A stretch of 64,000 nucleotides of DNA from Clitopilus passeckerianus (GCA_944990035.1 CALYLX010000111.1:930001-994000), one strand, 5' to 3'; shown: positions 36,301 through 49,626, counted from the stretch's first letter. Program-made: numbers and translations. The notes: a model not told the origin generated them from the letters alone.

Positions 36301-39300
36301 CAAGGAATGTAACAGGTGCAGTAACTTATTCTGTAGGTTGAGCCGCCGCCAGTGAATGCAAAGGAACAGCTTGCCGATCACAACGGCTTCGATATGCTCA
36401 GTCATTCCGTCGACATCTCCTCTGGCTACAACAGCCTGTAGGAGGTCTATCGCAGTAGACTGGATCGTCGAGTTTACGGGTTCCAGAGTACTTGCCACCT
36501 TCGGAATGGGCTCAGACTGAAGGAAGCTAGCGAACCATTTAGTCCCTAGTAAGACATGAAAAGTGATGCAGTGCTTACCGAAGTACAAATTCTACCAGTG
36601 CATCAAGATAGCTAACATCCGGGTCCAAAAACCCACCTATACTACGGTCTAAGGCTTGCGGAAAGGAGAGAAGAAGTACAACTTACACCCTTCAGCTCGT
36701 CTGACTAAGTCCGGATGATTGGAGCGCCTAATGAGGGCTGTTCTGGCGGTTTTCGCAAAGCCCTGCCCGCCGAAACGGATGATTGCAAGTAGTAACTCTA
36801 GGAGGTGGTGGACATATCGTTGGTCGAATGGCTGGTCAAAGTAGAAGATCTGCAGCTCTCTCCCTTGAACCTTGGCTATCCCTGGCACCCGTGCATTGGC
36901 CGGATCCAAGAGGTCATGTATGATCGGGTCCAGTACCCTAAAACTATTTAGTCCTGAAATAACCACGTGAAAACTGATTTACCTCAAGTACGACTTCAAG
37001 CTGCAACGCATCCAAGTTTCTCCGATGCGCCGTAAGGCTGGATCATCGGTTTTCAGACTGTCCAAAACGATCATCATCGGCACCTTGAGGTTGAATCCAG
37101 GTAGCAAGTTGTCCTCTGTCTCAATAAGTCGGCTGTCATACCATTAGGCGTGGAACTCACCTGTCAACCTCCACAGTACACCAAACGCTTCATATGCAGC
37201 AGAAGCATTCCGTGAATCAGGCGAGGCCAAACTCTGGGCAATTATTGATTCAATGTGAGGTTGACTTGTAGCGCTTTGAAGTGCCCAGATGAGATTCACG
37301 GCTCGGACGTGATACGCCGCACTCTCAGGTTGAAGATATCTTAGAAGTTTTCTTGTCATCTTGAGCATGGTGTGCCGATCGTCCAACGATGGCCTCGGGC
37401 GGAGGTATTGGCTCTGGCCTAGCGCAACCGCCAACGATATAGTCCTGTCCGCCGTGACGAAGGTAGCAGACTGTCAGACCTCAATGATCAGTAGGGTTTT
37501 TTGGTGACTGAGAGCAGAGCTTACCTCATTCTCCAGACCCTGTAGAAGAACCTGTAACCAGTGGTCGGGATCCCATAGAATTTCAGTCTCAGTATTCAAC
37601 CTTTTCAACAGAAGAGCGAGAAGCCGTAGTGCCTGCGAAATATTCTGCCGCAATGGCACAACCTCAAAGCCGCCACCGAGAACCTTATGAGTGAACTCCA
37701 TCACCAGTGAGGCAAGATCTTGGAAACCGGAAGTAAATGGGATGGTTGTATTGCTAGCTGTCTGTGACATTGCTAAACTTTCCGGAAGCGGTATCCCGTA
37801 GATCGAACATGCGTACACGAGTGGTCGCTCGTTCTGCGTGGACGCATTGACACCGGTCAACGAAGGTCGCTGCATGAGGGCCGCGTGTGGAACATGTTGC
37901 AATATTTCTTCTAGTAGCGAAAGAATCTGTCCCACCGGTGGGGATGTCACTTTTGTGCCGTCAAGTACTATCTGAGCCTACACTCCCGTTAATTCATCTG
38001 AAGGTCTGCAATGCATGCCTGATCTCACCAGAAGGAGTTCAGCAAGCGCTGAGAATATTATAGGAAGATGTATGGTCTGCATCTCCTCGTCTTGAACGAA
38101 TGTTTTGAGCACAAAGTGGATTAACTGGATAGCCTGTACCAATAAGAAATCAGCAAGCGTCATACGCTGACCAACATCAAAGCCCTTACCTCGACACCAG
38201 GCTTCGATCCATCAAGTTCCAGAAAGACGGCACTGAGCATCTTCCGCCAAAATATCTGAGGTTCCACTGCCTCATATAGAGTACTAGCGGTTGTAGTAAC
38301 CTGCTCCATGTTGAGGAATCATTATGTGTTAGAAAAAACAATTCTCACATCTGCCGCACCCTCCGAAGGGGATTTCTGAAGGAGAGCCTGAACCGCCTTG
38401 AACGACTCGTAGATGATGGCTGAACTGAGCGGTGCACCGATCTCCCACTTGTCCAGGAGCGACACAAAGATTTTGAACGGCCGGGCCTCCGAATATTCTC
38501 CAGACGGAGTAAACATTTCAGCCTATGATGCAAGCATGAGACGGTGCCATAGATTGAGAAAGGATGGAAACGTACCTTTAGTGTACTGGATAGAAGTTCC
38601 AAACCGCTCTCCCTGAAGTACTCCACCTGCTTCTCGCTCTTCTCGTCTGACCCCAATAGCCATGAGTACAGCCTCCTGTTCAGCGACAAATCCCTTCTTA
38701 GCACTACACCGGCGGCGGCCCGCATCAAGATCGTACGGTCTTCCGCCTGCGCCTTGCGAATTGCCGTACTGTTCAGCTTCAATGACTGAAGCAGGAGATC
38801 CAGGGCACTCCTCCTAACCAAAAGATTCTCGTCCTCTAAAGCGGCCGAAAAGGCTCTGATCATCAACCCAATGTCTTTCCCAACTACTTCTGAGATATCT
38901 TCCTGAGGATTCATTTGCGGCAGTCGGCGTGCAAGGTAGTTAAGTGATGTCCCTCGGGCAGCGGAGTTGGTCAACATGACTAGCCAGATGTTCTGGAAGA
39001 AGAAGGAAGGGGAAATGGTTCCAGAAAGGCGATCAAGGAGGTGGAGGACCTGGCTTTGCTCATCAGGTCGAAGTTAATGTACGAAGAAAACGTAAATCAC
39101 TCTCTCGAAGAACTCGCTCGTCTCCTCCTCAAGGCCAGGTAATAGGGCAAGGATGAATGATTTCATCACTGGCCGGAGACCCGCTTGCAGGGGTAGGTAG
39201 TATGTGTCAAACAAGTTCAGAAGAGTAGGCTGAGTCCTTTGTTAGCGTTACGACGAGAAGAGAGCTATGTTCTAGGGAGCACCTTCACCGACGTTGCAGC

Positions 39301-39919
39301 GTACTCGAAGAAGGGGAATAAGCCTGGAGACCAGATTGCTAGATCAAGCTGCAAGCCCTCCTTCTGTCACGACGGTCAGAGGTACAAGCTATTTTCAGAA
39401 GATATGCGTTCTTACCCCAAGTATGTTGAAGACGTGCAGATATACATCCAGAGCCCGCTGATGAACACCTGTGGGTAATGCAGGGTTCAAGCATTGTGAT
39501 AGACGTTTGGCGACAATTAGCTTCCGTGGTATCTCCTTGAAGTGTGTGTATGATTGCAGAGTCTGTAGAGCGGAGTCATTTAGCATCGTAGAGAGTCTAC
39601 GGGATGAACATGGGCTCGCCTTGAGCAACTGCTTTAAGAAAGCGATGCAATCCGCCCATTCATGTATATTCTCGAACGAGTTGAGGCATTTATCAACTTG
39701 CTGAGTATATTTCTTGAACTTTGGATCGGAGGCATTTTGCGCTTGTATCACTGCTACAGATACAAAATTGCATAAATCAGCCTTAGAACTTGCTTCCCGA
39801 AAGCAATCCAGCCTACCACGCTCACTTGCTCGGGCTGCAACCCATGCCGAGCCTTTCACTGTACTGATTCCCGAGCCTTCTGCATTGGAAACGACGGGGG
39901 CTGCGGACATTCCAGTCAC
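33309..39919 (-). CDS. DOP1: DOP1 (Dopey) trafficking protein
   Basis: DOP1 is a very large protein, here about 1,800 residues by estimate, that acts with the Mon2 and Neo1 partners at Golgi and endosome membranes. The N-terminal Dopey domain is clear: QQVDKCLNSFENIHEWADCI, then HFKEIPRKLIVAKRLSQCL, NPALPTGVHQRALDVYLHV. The next blocks include LLSSTLK, RRLYSWLLGSDEKS and KIFVSLLDKWEIG. The middle is helical, with HEAT-like leucine-rich segments. The C-terminal part holds VDWEAVENGILEDMFDGR as last residues. At least 15 introns can be seen; the last is next to 33555-33600. The intron 39563-39619 has GC-AG borders. The start Met at 39919 is uncertain because the first 55 residues are not conserved. 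Confidence 0.88.
39563..39619 (-). other. GC-AG intron candidate in DOP1
   Basis: On the minus strand the donor is AAG/GCGAGC and the acceptor is CTCTACAG. Removing 57 bp joins QLLK to TLQSYTHFKEIP, the expected continuity in Dopey proteins. Because 57 is a multiple of three and has no stop, retention would insert 19 residues. Confidence 0.6.
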
Positions 39920-40217
39920 AGATAAGACAGTCGACCAGTGAGTGTGTCAAGCTTGCAAAGGATGTTAGAGAGGTAAAAGACGTTGAAGTATTGGAATCGC
40001 AGTGCGGCGGTGACCAGCTCGTTTCCAAATACGGGACATCAATATCGTGTCGGGCACGTGACTACAGCCGAATAGTCGCTTCGAGGAATTTGCGGCAACC
40101 AGAAACGACATAAAGTTGACCTCGTCGGTTGATTCTGCATCATATGCTCTGTAAACCCGAAATAATGATAATAATGGATATAGGATAGCAAGGTATACGA
40201 TAACACTAGAATTAGGA

Positions 40218-41669
40218 CTACGCAATAGGAACGCTAGCGGGAACACTATCCGAATCTCCAACCTCCGACGGGGGACCGATTATATTCCTCATCTTCGTCG
40301 GCGCACGCGTCGCCGTAGGTGGTACGTCTGGAACAGATGAACCAGACCTAGAAGGGGCAGCAGATGCAGCCAATGACGCCGCTTTCGACTTCTTCCCCGA
40401 ACCCTTTCCACCAACTGGAGCTGATATTGAGACAGCAGCAGCAGCTTTTGCGGTAGATCCAGTCTTTTCGTCGGCTTTGTGAGCCGCACCAAATTCTGAT
40501 TCCTGCTCTCCCACCCAAGACCGGACGAACCATCGCCCTCCTCCGATGCCTCGGATTTCGCGTTGCGCCACTCGCCAGTGGCGGACTTTCTTTCCGCTTT
40601 TATCGAGTTGGGCTGCTGGTGCAAATCCGGATTGGATTTTGGGTGGAGGTTGGACGGGGAAGGGCTTGCTGGGAAGAGGATAGATAGGTAGTGGAACATT
40701 TTCGAGGTTGATGGTTTCTTCGACCGGAGGTGGCAGGGGTTCAGCTCCCTCAGGCTCAGGAGAGCCGGGCTCAAATGGTGCTGTCACTGGTGAGGATGCA
40801 GCAGTTCCCGTAAATGCAGCTATAGAGCATGATGTGATTAGTTATGGAAAGTTAAGTTATGAGTGTAATAATCATGGTACCTTCACTGGCCATGTCGACA
40901 TCATCTGCAAGTAATGGAAGTGGATTCTTTAGCCTATACACAACGTGCGGTGAGCGAGAGAACATGCTAGTCAGATGAAAGCATACTTTGCAAGAACCTT
41001 CTCCTTCTTGGGCTTTGGACCAGGCTTTTTGGGAACCTTGATGGGTGTAGCAGGTTTTGAAATGTCACTAGCTTCCCCGAGCTGCGACGGCGTAGGAGGG
41101 ATCGAGCTTCCTTCCCCATGTACATCAGGATTGGCCTCGAACCAAGACATCGTAGGTGCGACATCATGATTTAGCGCTGACTTCTCCTTGTCCCCTTTCT
41201 CGCTCTTCCGAGGCTTCCGCTTGCCAGGTGTCTTCTTGTTAGTGTCCGTGGATCTAGCAGACGCCGAGAGAGCAGCAGGCATTATGGGCCTCATGTCATC
41301 ATCATCAATGAGCTGGTCCTCCTCTTGCTCGTCCAGTTCGCCATACTCGTCATCGGTATGCGAGCCTTGTGGACGTGGGCGGGTCCAGGTAGGTGGCTCC
41401 TTCTTCTGTTTCTTCGGCTTCTTACTGACAGACGCGCTAGACTGAAGCGGTGGGGGCGACTTGTCGTCTCTGAGAATGGATATTGTAGGTGCATCCATGT
41501 CTACGTCTTGGTCCATGTCTTGATGGGCAGGAGTAGGATCGTAGGACACCCAAGGCGATGCCCGAAACGTTACTGTCTGGTTGTTTGCATGTATTTCGTG
41601 TCTAGGTTCAGAGGGAATTGTTGGGTACGGGTTCGTACGGACATCTGGCATGGGCCGCTTGCCTGCCAT
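40218..41669 (-). CDS. Nuclear low-complexity protein, possibly INO80 subunit Ies4-like
   Basis: The first exon encodes a Pro/Ser/Lys-rich chain with basic tracts (KKPKKQKK, GKRKPRKSEKGDK) and an acidic patch, consistent with a nuclear protein. Two introns follow: one joins EKVLAK to LKNPLPLLADDVDMASE, the next leads into AAFTGTAA. The only folded-looking block is LDKSGKKVRHWRVAQREIRG, ending in GGRWFVRSWVG. Its pattern of a Ser-Gly-Lys turn with spaced tryptophans resembles what I recall of the Ies4 family of INO80 chromatin-remodelling subunits. That identification is tentative and rests on one short block. The C terminus is Ala/Ser-rich and ends in ASVPIA. Confidence 0.5.
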
Positions 41670-41795
41670 TGGTAACGACGAGGGAGAAAGTCAAGTTGGA
41701 TTCAGGGCTATGCCATTCGGCCACCAGCTACTACATATATCCGGATTACACACAAACTTTCCGTTAACACCATTGGCTTGTACACAAAAGGCAGT

Positions 41796-42318
41796 CTAGT
41801 TCATCATTTGTTCTGATTTCTTCTCATAACCGGCCCATTTGCCAAGTTCGTCATCGACTTCGAGCAGTCGAGTGTCGTAAAACATGTGTGTGGTGGGCTT
41901 TAGAAAGTCCCAACCCTTGATACGACCTTTGGCATCCCTGTCCAGTGTTGCGCCCCATATACTCCATTTGGATGCGGCAGTATTATGAGAGGCGACACAA
42001 ACACCGCAGGTTTTGCAGCGATATCGCCTCTTATGAGCCTTCTCTGGAGGGCTAAAAGTCTGCAAAACACTCTGAGGGTCTGCCATTGTCCAGGTAAACG
42101 CAGACATAGGGAAGTGGATCGTGTGAACGAAGGGACATCCTATTCAGTTGACCTATTCAATGGCTCGTCCACGGCATGACGATTAGATTGCGGAACGTGC
42201 CTGTTAATCTCTGGCACAACGTGCAGTGACAATAACCACTTAGAATAGGGCGACCAGTCACTCTATAAGAGATTGCGCGGCAGAAACAGCCCCCATGAAA
42301 GGCCTCTTCACTGCTCAT
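41796..42318 (-). CDS. GFA/CENP-V domain zinc protein
   Basis: Proteins with the glutathione-dependent formaldehyde-activating (GFA) fold bind zinc through CxC and CxxC pairs; most fungal members have unknown substrates. My join is exon 42201-42318 plus exon 41796-42139, giving 153 residues. It begins MSSEEAFHGGCFCRAISYRV. The zinc ligands are GCFC, GYCHCTLCQRLTG and RCKTCGVCV. The join between LTG and CPFVHTIHFP is the conserved family sequence and needs a GC-AG intron (42140-42200). The C-terminal half has SKWSIWGATLDRD. The gene is complete and appears functional by sequence. Confidence 0.85.
42140..42200 (-). other. GC-AG intron in the GFA/CENP-V gene
   Basis: On the minus strand the donor is CAG/GCACGT and the acceptor is CTGAATAG. 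No GT donor nearby restores the frame, and the unspliced sequence has stops. The length is 61 bp. Confidence 0.75.
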
Positions 42319-42756
42319 GGTGGAGGAAGTTCAAGCGAATCGAATCCGTGATTTTCACAAGATATTCACGTTCAACGAACCTTTTGATGGCTCCTCTATG
42401 AGAATTTACTGCAGACCAAGCCCAAATATTCCGAATACCTGCCAAAACTCGTTAACCCTTATTATTTCGTGCAGGGATACCAGTTGTTAAGTTTGATTAG
42501 TCGACTCGACGGCAGAAAGAGTGGATTGAGGAGAGACGAGAACTTTGGCACTTATGTAAGCAATTACCGAAATTCTCCGCTGTTTCCTTCGGTCCAGCTT
42601 CTCACCCAACCCCTCTCGCTCATTTGCACCGTAAGTTGAGCTGTCGTCTATGCCGTCTGCACTGTTCTCAACTGACTTGTTGACTATCTAGGATCCTTTA
42701 AAAGAGGTCAAACCCCTCCAGGCCTCCACATTACCCAATTATTTCAGTGAAGAAGG
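42319..42756. other. Divergent intergenic region with a likely 5' UTR intron
   Basis: This 438 bp stretch lies between the GFA gene and the ATP synthase gene. A probable intron in the 5' leader of the latter spans 42631-42691: donor GTAAGT, a CTGAC branch-like site at about 42672, acceptor CTATCTAG, 61 bp. No ORF is present. Confidence 0.55.
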
Positions 42757-43143
42757 ATGGCGTCGCCAACTGTCAACGTACGTTTTTCCCCTGGCTTATT
42801 GAGAACGGAACGCTGACAAGGTGGTCGGAAAACTAGGTTGTTAGGTATTCCGCGCTCACTTTTGGTGTTCTGTACGGTTTCTACCACCGCCGTACATTGC
42901 AAGCGCAACACGACCAGCACAAAATAGAGCATGCTATCCATGACCGAGAGCACTTGATTGCTCAGGCTAAGGATGCTTGGAAGAGGAAGCAGGACTCCAA
43001 GAGCTCTACTGGTGCGCTTTCTCATTTCCTCTCACCATACTGTTGAGACTGACCGTGAACTTTCCCTTGTAGTTATCACCGACCCGGAAGACCCCCGATT
43101 CGACCTAGAGAAACTCCTTACCTCACTAGAGAAGTCATCATAA
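42757..43143 (+). CDS. TIM11: Mitochondrial ATP synthase subunit e
   Basis: This small inner-membrane protein of the F1Fo ATP synthase promotes dimers and shapes cristae. Exons are 42757-42777, 42837-43011 and 43073-43143, giving 88 residues. It starts MASPTVNVVRYSALTFG. The membrane helix contains the GxxxG motif (GVLYG) that mediates dimer contacts in this family, followed by FYHRRTLQAQHDQHK. A charged helix and the end DLEKLLTSLEKSS complete it. Length and motif match the family. Confidence 0.87.
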
Positions 43144-43570
43144 TACCATACCTCTATTGCTTGTTGGCGCACATTGGAAATGGGATTCAATGTCATTAGA
43201 TTTTAGCACCGTCACTTGCCAGTGCTTGTCTCCAAGCTGGGAGCTGAACTGGGTCAGTCTGCTGTGTCGTTGAGGCAAGCCTGGGTGTCTCGTTTTGTTA
43301 GATTCAAATGACACCGTAATTTTGCATCATTTTGCTTGGTCTCTTGTGCCCTTGGGTAAAGCTGGCAAAATATATTTATTTCATGAACGGACATTCTGAT
43401 GGGCCACCATGTTTGTCGTGAGAAACAGCGCGTCGCGTCAATCAGACCCTGCAGCCTTTCTTCAAGTTCAACATTTCTCAGTCTTGTGCTCGTCTCTCGC
43501 TTTTGCTTATACCAGTCATTTTGACCCCCGAACAACCTATTCGGCCGTTTGACAACTTGCTTGATACACG
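43144..43570. other. Intergenic region between ATP synthase e and Hat2
   Basis: A stretch of 427 bp between two plus-strand genes. I see no supported gene or repeat; it presumably contains the promoter of the downstream gene. Confidence 0.4.
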
Positions 43571-45380
<1,810 letters not shown>

Positions 45381-45550
45381 TACCTCATAACTCTATGAGC
45401 TCATGAGTGGCTATCGCCAATGTGAACATGTATCCTTGTAATCAAGTTTCTTGGAAAGCAAAGCGAGTGAATTGATAGACGGTCAGAAATGCTGTTAATA
45501 CAAGATGCGGAATCCAAAGCTAGCAGATAGTCTCCTCTTCGATTTTTGGT

Positions 45551-45866
45551 TTATAGGAACATGATCTTGACCAGTTCGAAGAGCACTATAGACAAAGCAG
45601 CAGGGTCAGAAGTCTGGGGTGTACGCATAAATTGGCCTCCACGTACCTCCTCCAAAGATGACGAATAATATAGCACCAAGAGCGTAGATGTTTATAGGAC
45701 TCTTCTTTGCTATCTTCTCTTGCCGCGAGAGATGTGTTGGCTTCTTGCCAGCCCTAGCATCCGCGGCGAACTTGGCGTTTCGCTGCCTCATCTCGAATTC
45801 TGTAGGCTACGCACAAAAGAGCATGTTAGACATCATCCATAACGCTGTGTGCATTATCCTTACCAT
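45551..45866 (-). CDS. YSY6: RAMP4/Ysy6-type ER stress-associated small membrane protein
   Basis: This tail-anchored protein associates with the Sec61 translocon. The exons are 45864-45866 (only the ATG), 45647-45806 and 45551-45585, giving 65 residues. The sequence runs MPTEFEMRQRNAKFAADARA, then KKPTHLSRQEKIAKKSPINI, and the C-terminal membrane anchor YALGAILFVIFGGVLFELV ends in KIMFL. The N-terminal basic RNAKF block and SPIN motif are typical. All three splice joins preserve the frame. The gene is head to head with the methyltransferase at 46118, with 251 bp between start codons. Confidence 0.88.
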
Positions 45867-46117
45867 TTTGTGTATAAGTTATATCGAATAATGAGCGTCC
45901 AAGGTTTGCGGGATGAAGGTTTGAATGAAAGCGGGTGTCGGTCAATATTCAGACGTGACTGAGATTTGAGTGGACGTGGCACTTTCACCGAAACGATCAA
46001 TGGCCACGCGACAACGTCACTTACTAGATAAGGAAGCCAGAAGCCTCAGATCTAAACAGCGCGTAATCCGGCGACCAAACAACTCCGGAACCAAAATTGA
46101 CTTCGAACTCGCGATCA

Positions 46118-47245
46118 ATGGGCAAAGGCAAAGGAAAACCTGGGAAGGCTACTCTGAAGAATGCTCTGCAGTCCCAGCAGTCACGATTCAAGGCCAAAGA
46201 AAAGCTGTCGCATGCAGCACAGATAGCTGAGCAGAAGTACCAAAAGGGAGGGAGAAAGGATGCAGTAGACAAAGGCAAAGGCAGAGCTGTACCACGACAA
46301 TCGACGATACCTTTCAAACCAACCGACAGAGTCCTTCTTATTGGAGAGGGGAACTTTTCTTATGCTCGAGCTCTGGCCTTCGATCCTCCCACAATATTGC
46401 AGGCTTTTCCTCCAGGGAATCTGACTGCAACAGCGTATGATTCTGAAGAGGAATGCTACGAAAAATACTCTGATGCTCGGGAAATTGTGGAAAAGCTCAG
46501 AGAAAAGGGCGTACAGGTCTTGTTCAATGTTGATGCAGCAAGACTGGAAAAGAACTCTGCCCTGAAGGGAAGGAAATGGGACAAAGTGGTCTGGAATTTC
46601 CCTCATGCTGGTGCGTTCGTCCTCTTCCTGCACATCGACAAATCTGAGAAAGTATATCACATAGGCAAGGGAATTACTGACCAAGATAGAAATATTCTGT
46701 CAAACCAAGCTCTCATCCTTGGCTTCCTGCGATCAGCGTCCCACATGCTCTCAGGCGGGATCATCCCTTCATACATGGGACCAGGCAAGAAACTGAAGAA
46801 AGACGAAGACGCATCAGAAGACGAAAAGATGGATGCCGACGTCGACGAGGAGGATGCTCAGTTTGCTTTCATACCTCAACAAGAGGTCGCTAAAACCAGG
46901 GGAAGTGTTCTGATAACTCTAAGAAACGTACCTCCATACACTCTGTGGTTTATCTGTTCCTTCTTCCTCTTGTGACGCTGGCTGATAATCCACCATAGGG
47001 ATGTTCCTCGTTTAGCGAAGAAGCCTCCATTACCAACGGGTAGTGCTCCCAAAAACCCACAGTACATCCAACTTCGGTCATTCTGGTTCGACCGCGATGC
47101 ATACAAAGGTTATTCACATAGAATGACCAAAGGAGAACGTGCCCATGGCACCGGCAAGACAGGAGAAGGTGGCGAAGATAGGACATGGGAGTTTTGTCTG
47201 GCAGATAAACCACTCTCGCGAGAATTCCATCAAGAATATAACTAA
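46118..47245 (+). CDS. BMT5: 25S rRNA (uridine-N3)-methyltransferase, Bmt5-like (DUF2431)
   Basis: Yeast Bmt5 methylates a uridine in 25S rRNA in the nucleolus using S-adenosylmethionine. The N terminus is rich in Lys and Gly (MGKGKGKPGKATLKNALQSQ) and carries nucleolar-type basic patches. The SAM-binding strand and loop is DRVLLIGEGNFSYARALAF, followed by TATAYDSEEECYEKY and KWDKVVWNFPHAGKG. An intron near 46614-46670 joins HAG to KGITDQ, and a second near 46946 joins PYTLW to DVPRL. The end includes SFWFDRDAYKGYSHRMTKG and REFHQEYN. The start at 46118 is preferred over an in-frame Met at 46097 because it begins the conserved basic leader. Confidence 0.87.
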
Positions 47246-47319
47246 GAGCAGTGAGGTCTGGGATATATACTATACGGAACTATACAGCAAGTAGCACTTC
47301 GCGGTTTAATAAAATGCAT

Positions 47320-49626
47320 TTAGCGTCGTTTAGAACCACGGCTTTCATCCAGGCCGGGAGAGCTTCGTCGTTTCCTACTTGACGAGAACGTCGTCAGGCT
47401 GCTCCCACAATGAAGAGCAATAGAATAAAAACTTACCGGTTACCCCTGTCCTCAGGTTCACCGCTGGGTGTTCTGCCGAAATCCTTGTTTGTCCCGCCAT
47501 AATCGAGACCATCGACAGCAGGTGCATTGCCGTCTCTGTCCTTGTATTTGTTTTGGTTCCGAGGGCCGGTTGGAACATTCGGTGGGAGAGGTGAAGCTGG
47601 TCTGACAGGAACTGGTGGGCCTCCTAGATGATAAGAGTTGAGTGGGAGAAACAAATGACATGCTATGCAGTCAGGGCTCACCTTCGCCTGCGTATCCGCC
47701 CCTACCACGTCCACGGGCAGGATAACCGCGGCCTCTCATCATGCCTTGTTGACCGCCACGACCACGATATCCACCAGCTGGCGTCGGGCCTCGTTGTGAA
47801 GTACCAACAACAGGTGTCGGTGCGTTGGGTGTTTGAGTGTCCATGCCTTGATACATCTGCTGGCTCATTTGTGGATTCTCCTACCCGCAACCCGGCATAT
47901 CAATGATTGCTACTGGGGAAATGACGAAGAAAACCCGACCTGCATGCCAAACTCCCCACCCATCCCCATCCCCATCATACCCTGCTGTGCTTGTCCGGCT
48001 CCAAAGCCATCTTGCATCATACCCACATTCCCTCCAACCTGCTCTCCTGTTCCATTAGCGCCGACCACGCCTGACTGTGCACCGTCCTGCATCTGCATCA
48101 TAGCGCCAGGCATACCCATCTCGCCACCCATGCCCATGCCCATGCCCATGCCATTACCCATTGCGCCCATCATGTTCATATTCGACATGTCCATCATGAC
48201 GCCAGGACCCATCATGTTGCTATTCCCTGCGTTGTTCATCATGGCGGTCGTACCAGTCATGACCATCTGGCGAACTTCAGGGGGAAGGTTGGTAAGTTGG
48301 TCTTCCTGTATTCCTGAGAAGTTCTAGGTGGTGGTAGACAAATATTAGATTGAGAATAGGACCAGCCAAGTAAGCCAACTCACGATGACATTCGTCTTCA
48401 ACACATCGGCCATTTCACCAAGGTCTCGGCGCCTATAACAATACGCTTCCCAGGAAATTTCGTCAAAGCCATAGTTAAACCAGTCACTGATATCCGAGCC
48501 GGGTCTCCGCCAGGGCTTTTCACCCATAGCGGAGAGATCAACCTCCAGAATTGAGCGGCCATCAAGAACGCCAACTGCAGTCGCGTCTATGGAAGGATGA
48601 GAGGGTGGTGCAGCGATAGGAGGAAGTGCGGAAGTGTCCACTCCGTCGTCTTCTGGCTCAGCGGAGGGTTCAGTCGATGTTGGTTGGGCTCTGGGGGCTT
48701 GAGTAGAAGCAGGAGGTTGGCTTGATGAAGGATGAAGATCTGAGCCTCTGGCTATCGGGGTATATTCCGTCGTTAGCGACGATTGTGGCGCCGGTGCTGT
48801 TATAGAGTAAGCAAAGGACCCAGGAGAGAGCCTTTTCTGGACTGACCCTTAGGCGGGGCTGGGTGTGAGCTGCTCGTGGTCCTAGCGCCAGGCCTATTCT
48901 GCCTGCTCAAAGGGTCATTGAAATTGTTATTTCTGGGTTGCATGCAAACATACCGGAAGTCTAGCGAGCGTGTCTGGGGCTCCATGATAATTTCAATCTG
49001 GAGGTACGGTGTTAGATTGACATTGTTCAATTGGGCGATTCCTTACATCTTCATCTTCGCTGTCAGAGTCGCCAAGTTCAATCTCCTCTTCCTCTTCCTC
49101 CTCCACTTCTTCCTGGGCACCGTTCTGCGTTGGTGCAGCATCATTTTGTTGCGGGGTTTCAGGCGATGGTGTTACACTAGCGCTTTCGGCCTGAGCCTCT
49201 AGCTGAGCAACAATGGGGCTAGGCGGTTCTGGCGCCTTTTCAGGGATCGTTCTATAAATGCAATGATTGGCACCTTGTATTAGTGCGAATATAATCACTG
49301 GGTTACTCACGACTGAGGTACTACTAAATCACGCAGTGAAAAGAGTTTGGTCAAAACAATGTTATTGGTGCGGTAGACAAGACAAAGAGAGATGTTAAGG
49401 CCGTCGTAGCTGCTGCCGCCGCCAGAGTACTCCATTCCAACCCCTAGAACATAAACGTGAATCTTGCAGAATCCTCACCAGGTTTGGGTTCCTCTTGGGC
49501 CTTTGACGATGTTCCGTAGAGGAAATCATCATCATCATCGTCACTACACTCAATATCATTAGCTTCGTTCAAGACTCCCCGATAGATGTAACCAACAAGT
49601 TGCTCATTGCTGACCACGACGAGCAA
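47320..49626 (-). CDS. FIP1: Fip1, subunit of the pre-mRNA polyadenylation factor
   Basis: Fip1 tethers poly(A) polymerase to the cleavage and polyadenylation machinery. The conserved Fip1 motif is intact: KPWRRPGSDISDWFNYGFDE followed by ISWEAYCYRRRDLGEM (48390-48530). The N-terminal exon has a DDDDDDFLYG acidic stretch as in relatives, and acidic regions continue upstream of the motif. Downstream, a Met/Gly-rich exon (47910-48266) and an RG-rich exon (RGRGYPARGRGRGG) precede the last one. A short intron joins EPEDRGNR to LTTFSSSRKRRSSPGLDE, ending SKRR. The start at 49626 is tentative. It is head to head with the mitochondrial ribosomal gene, only 119 bp apart. Confidence 0.88.

Noticed and set aside
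47833..48327. 164-codon plus-strand frame, Pro/Met/Ile-rich
   Set aside because: Antisense of the Met/Gly-rich Fip1 exon; repeat composition explains the openness.
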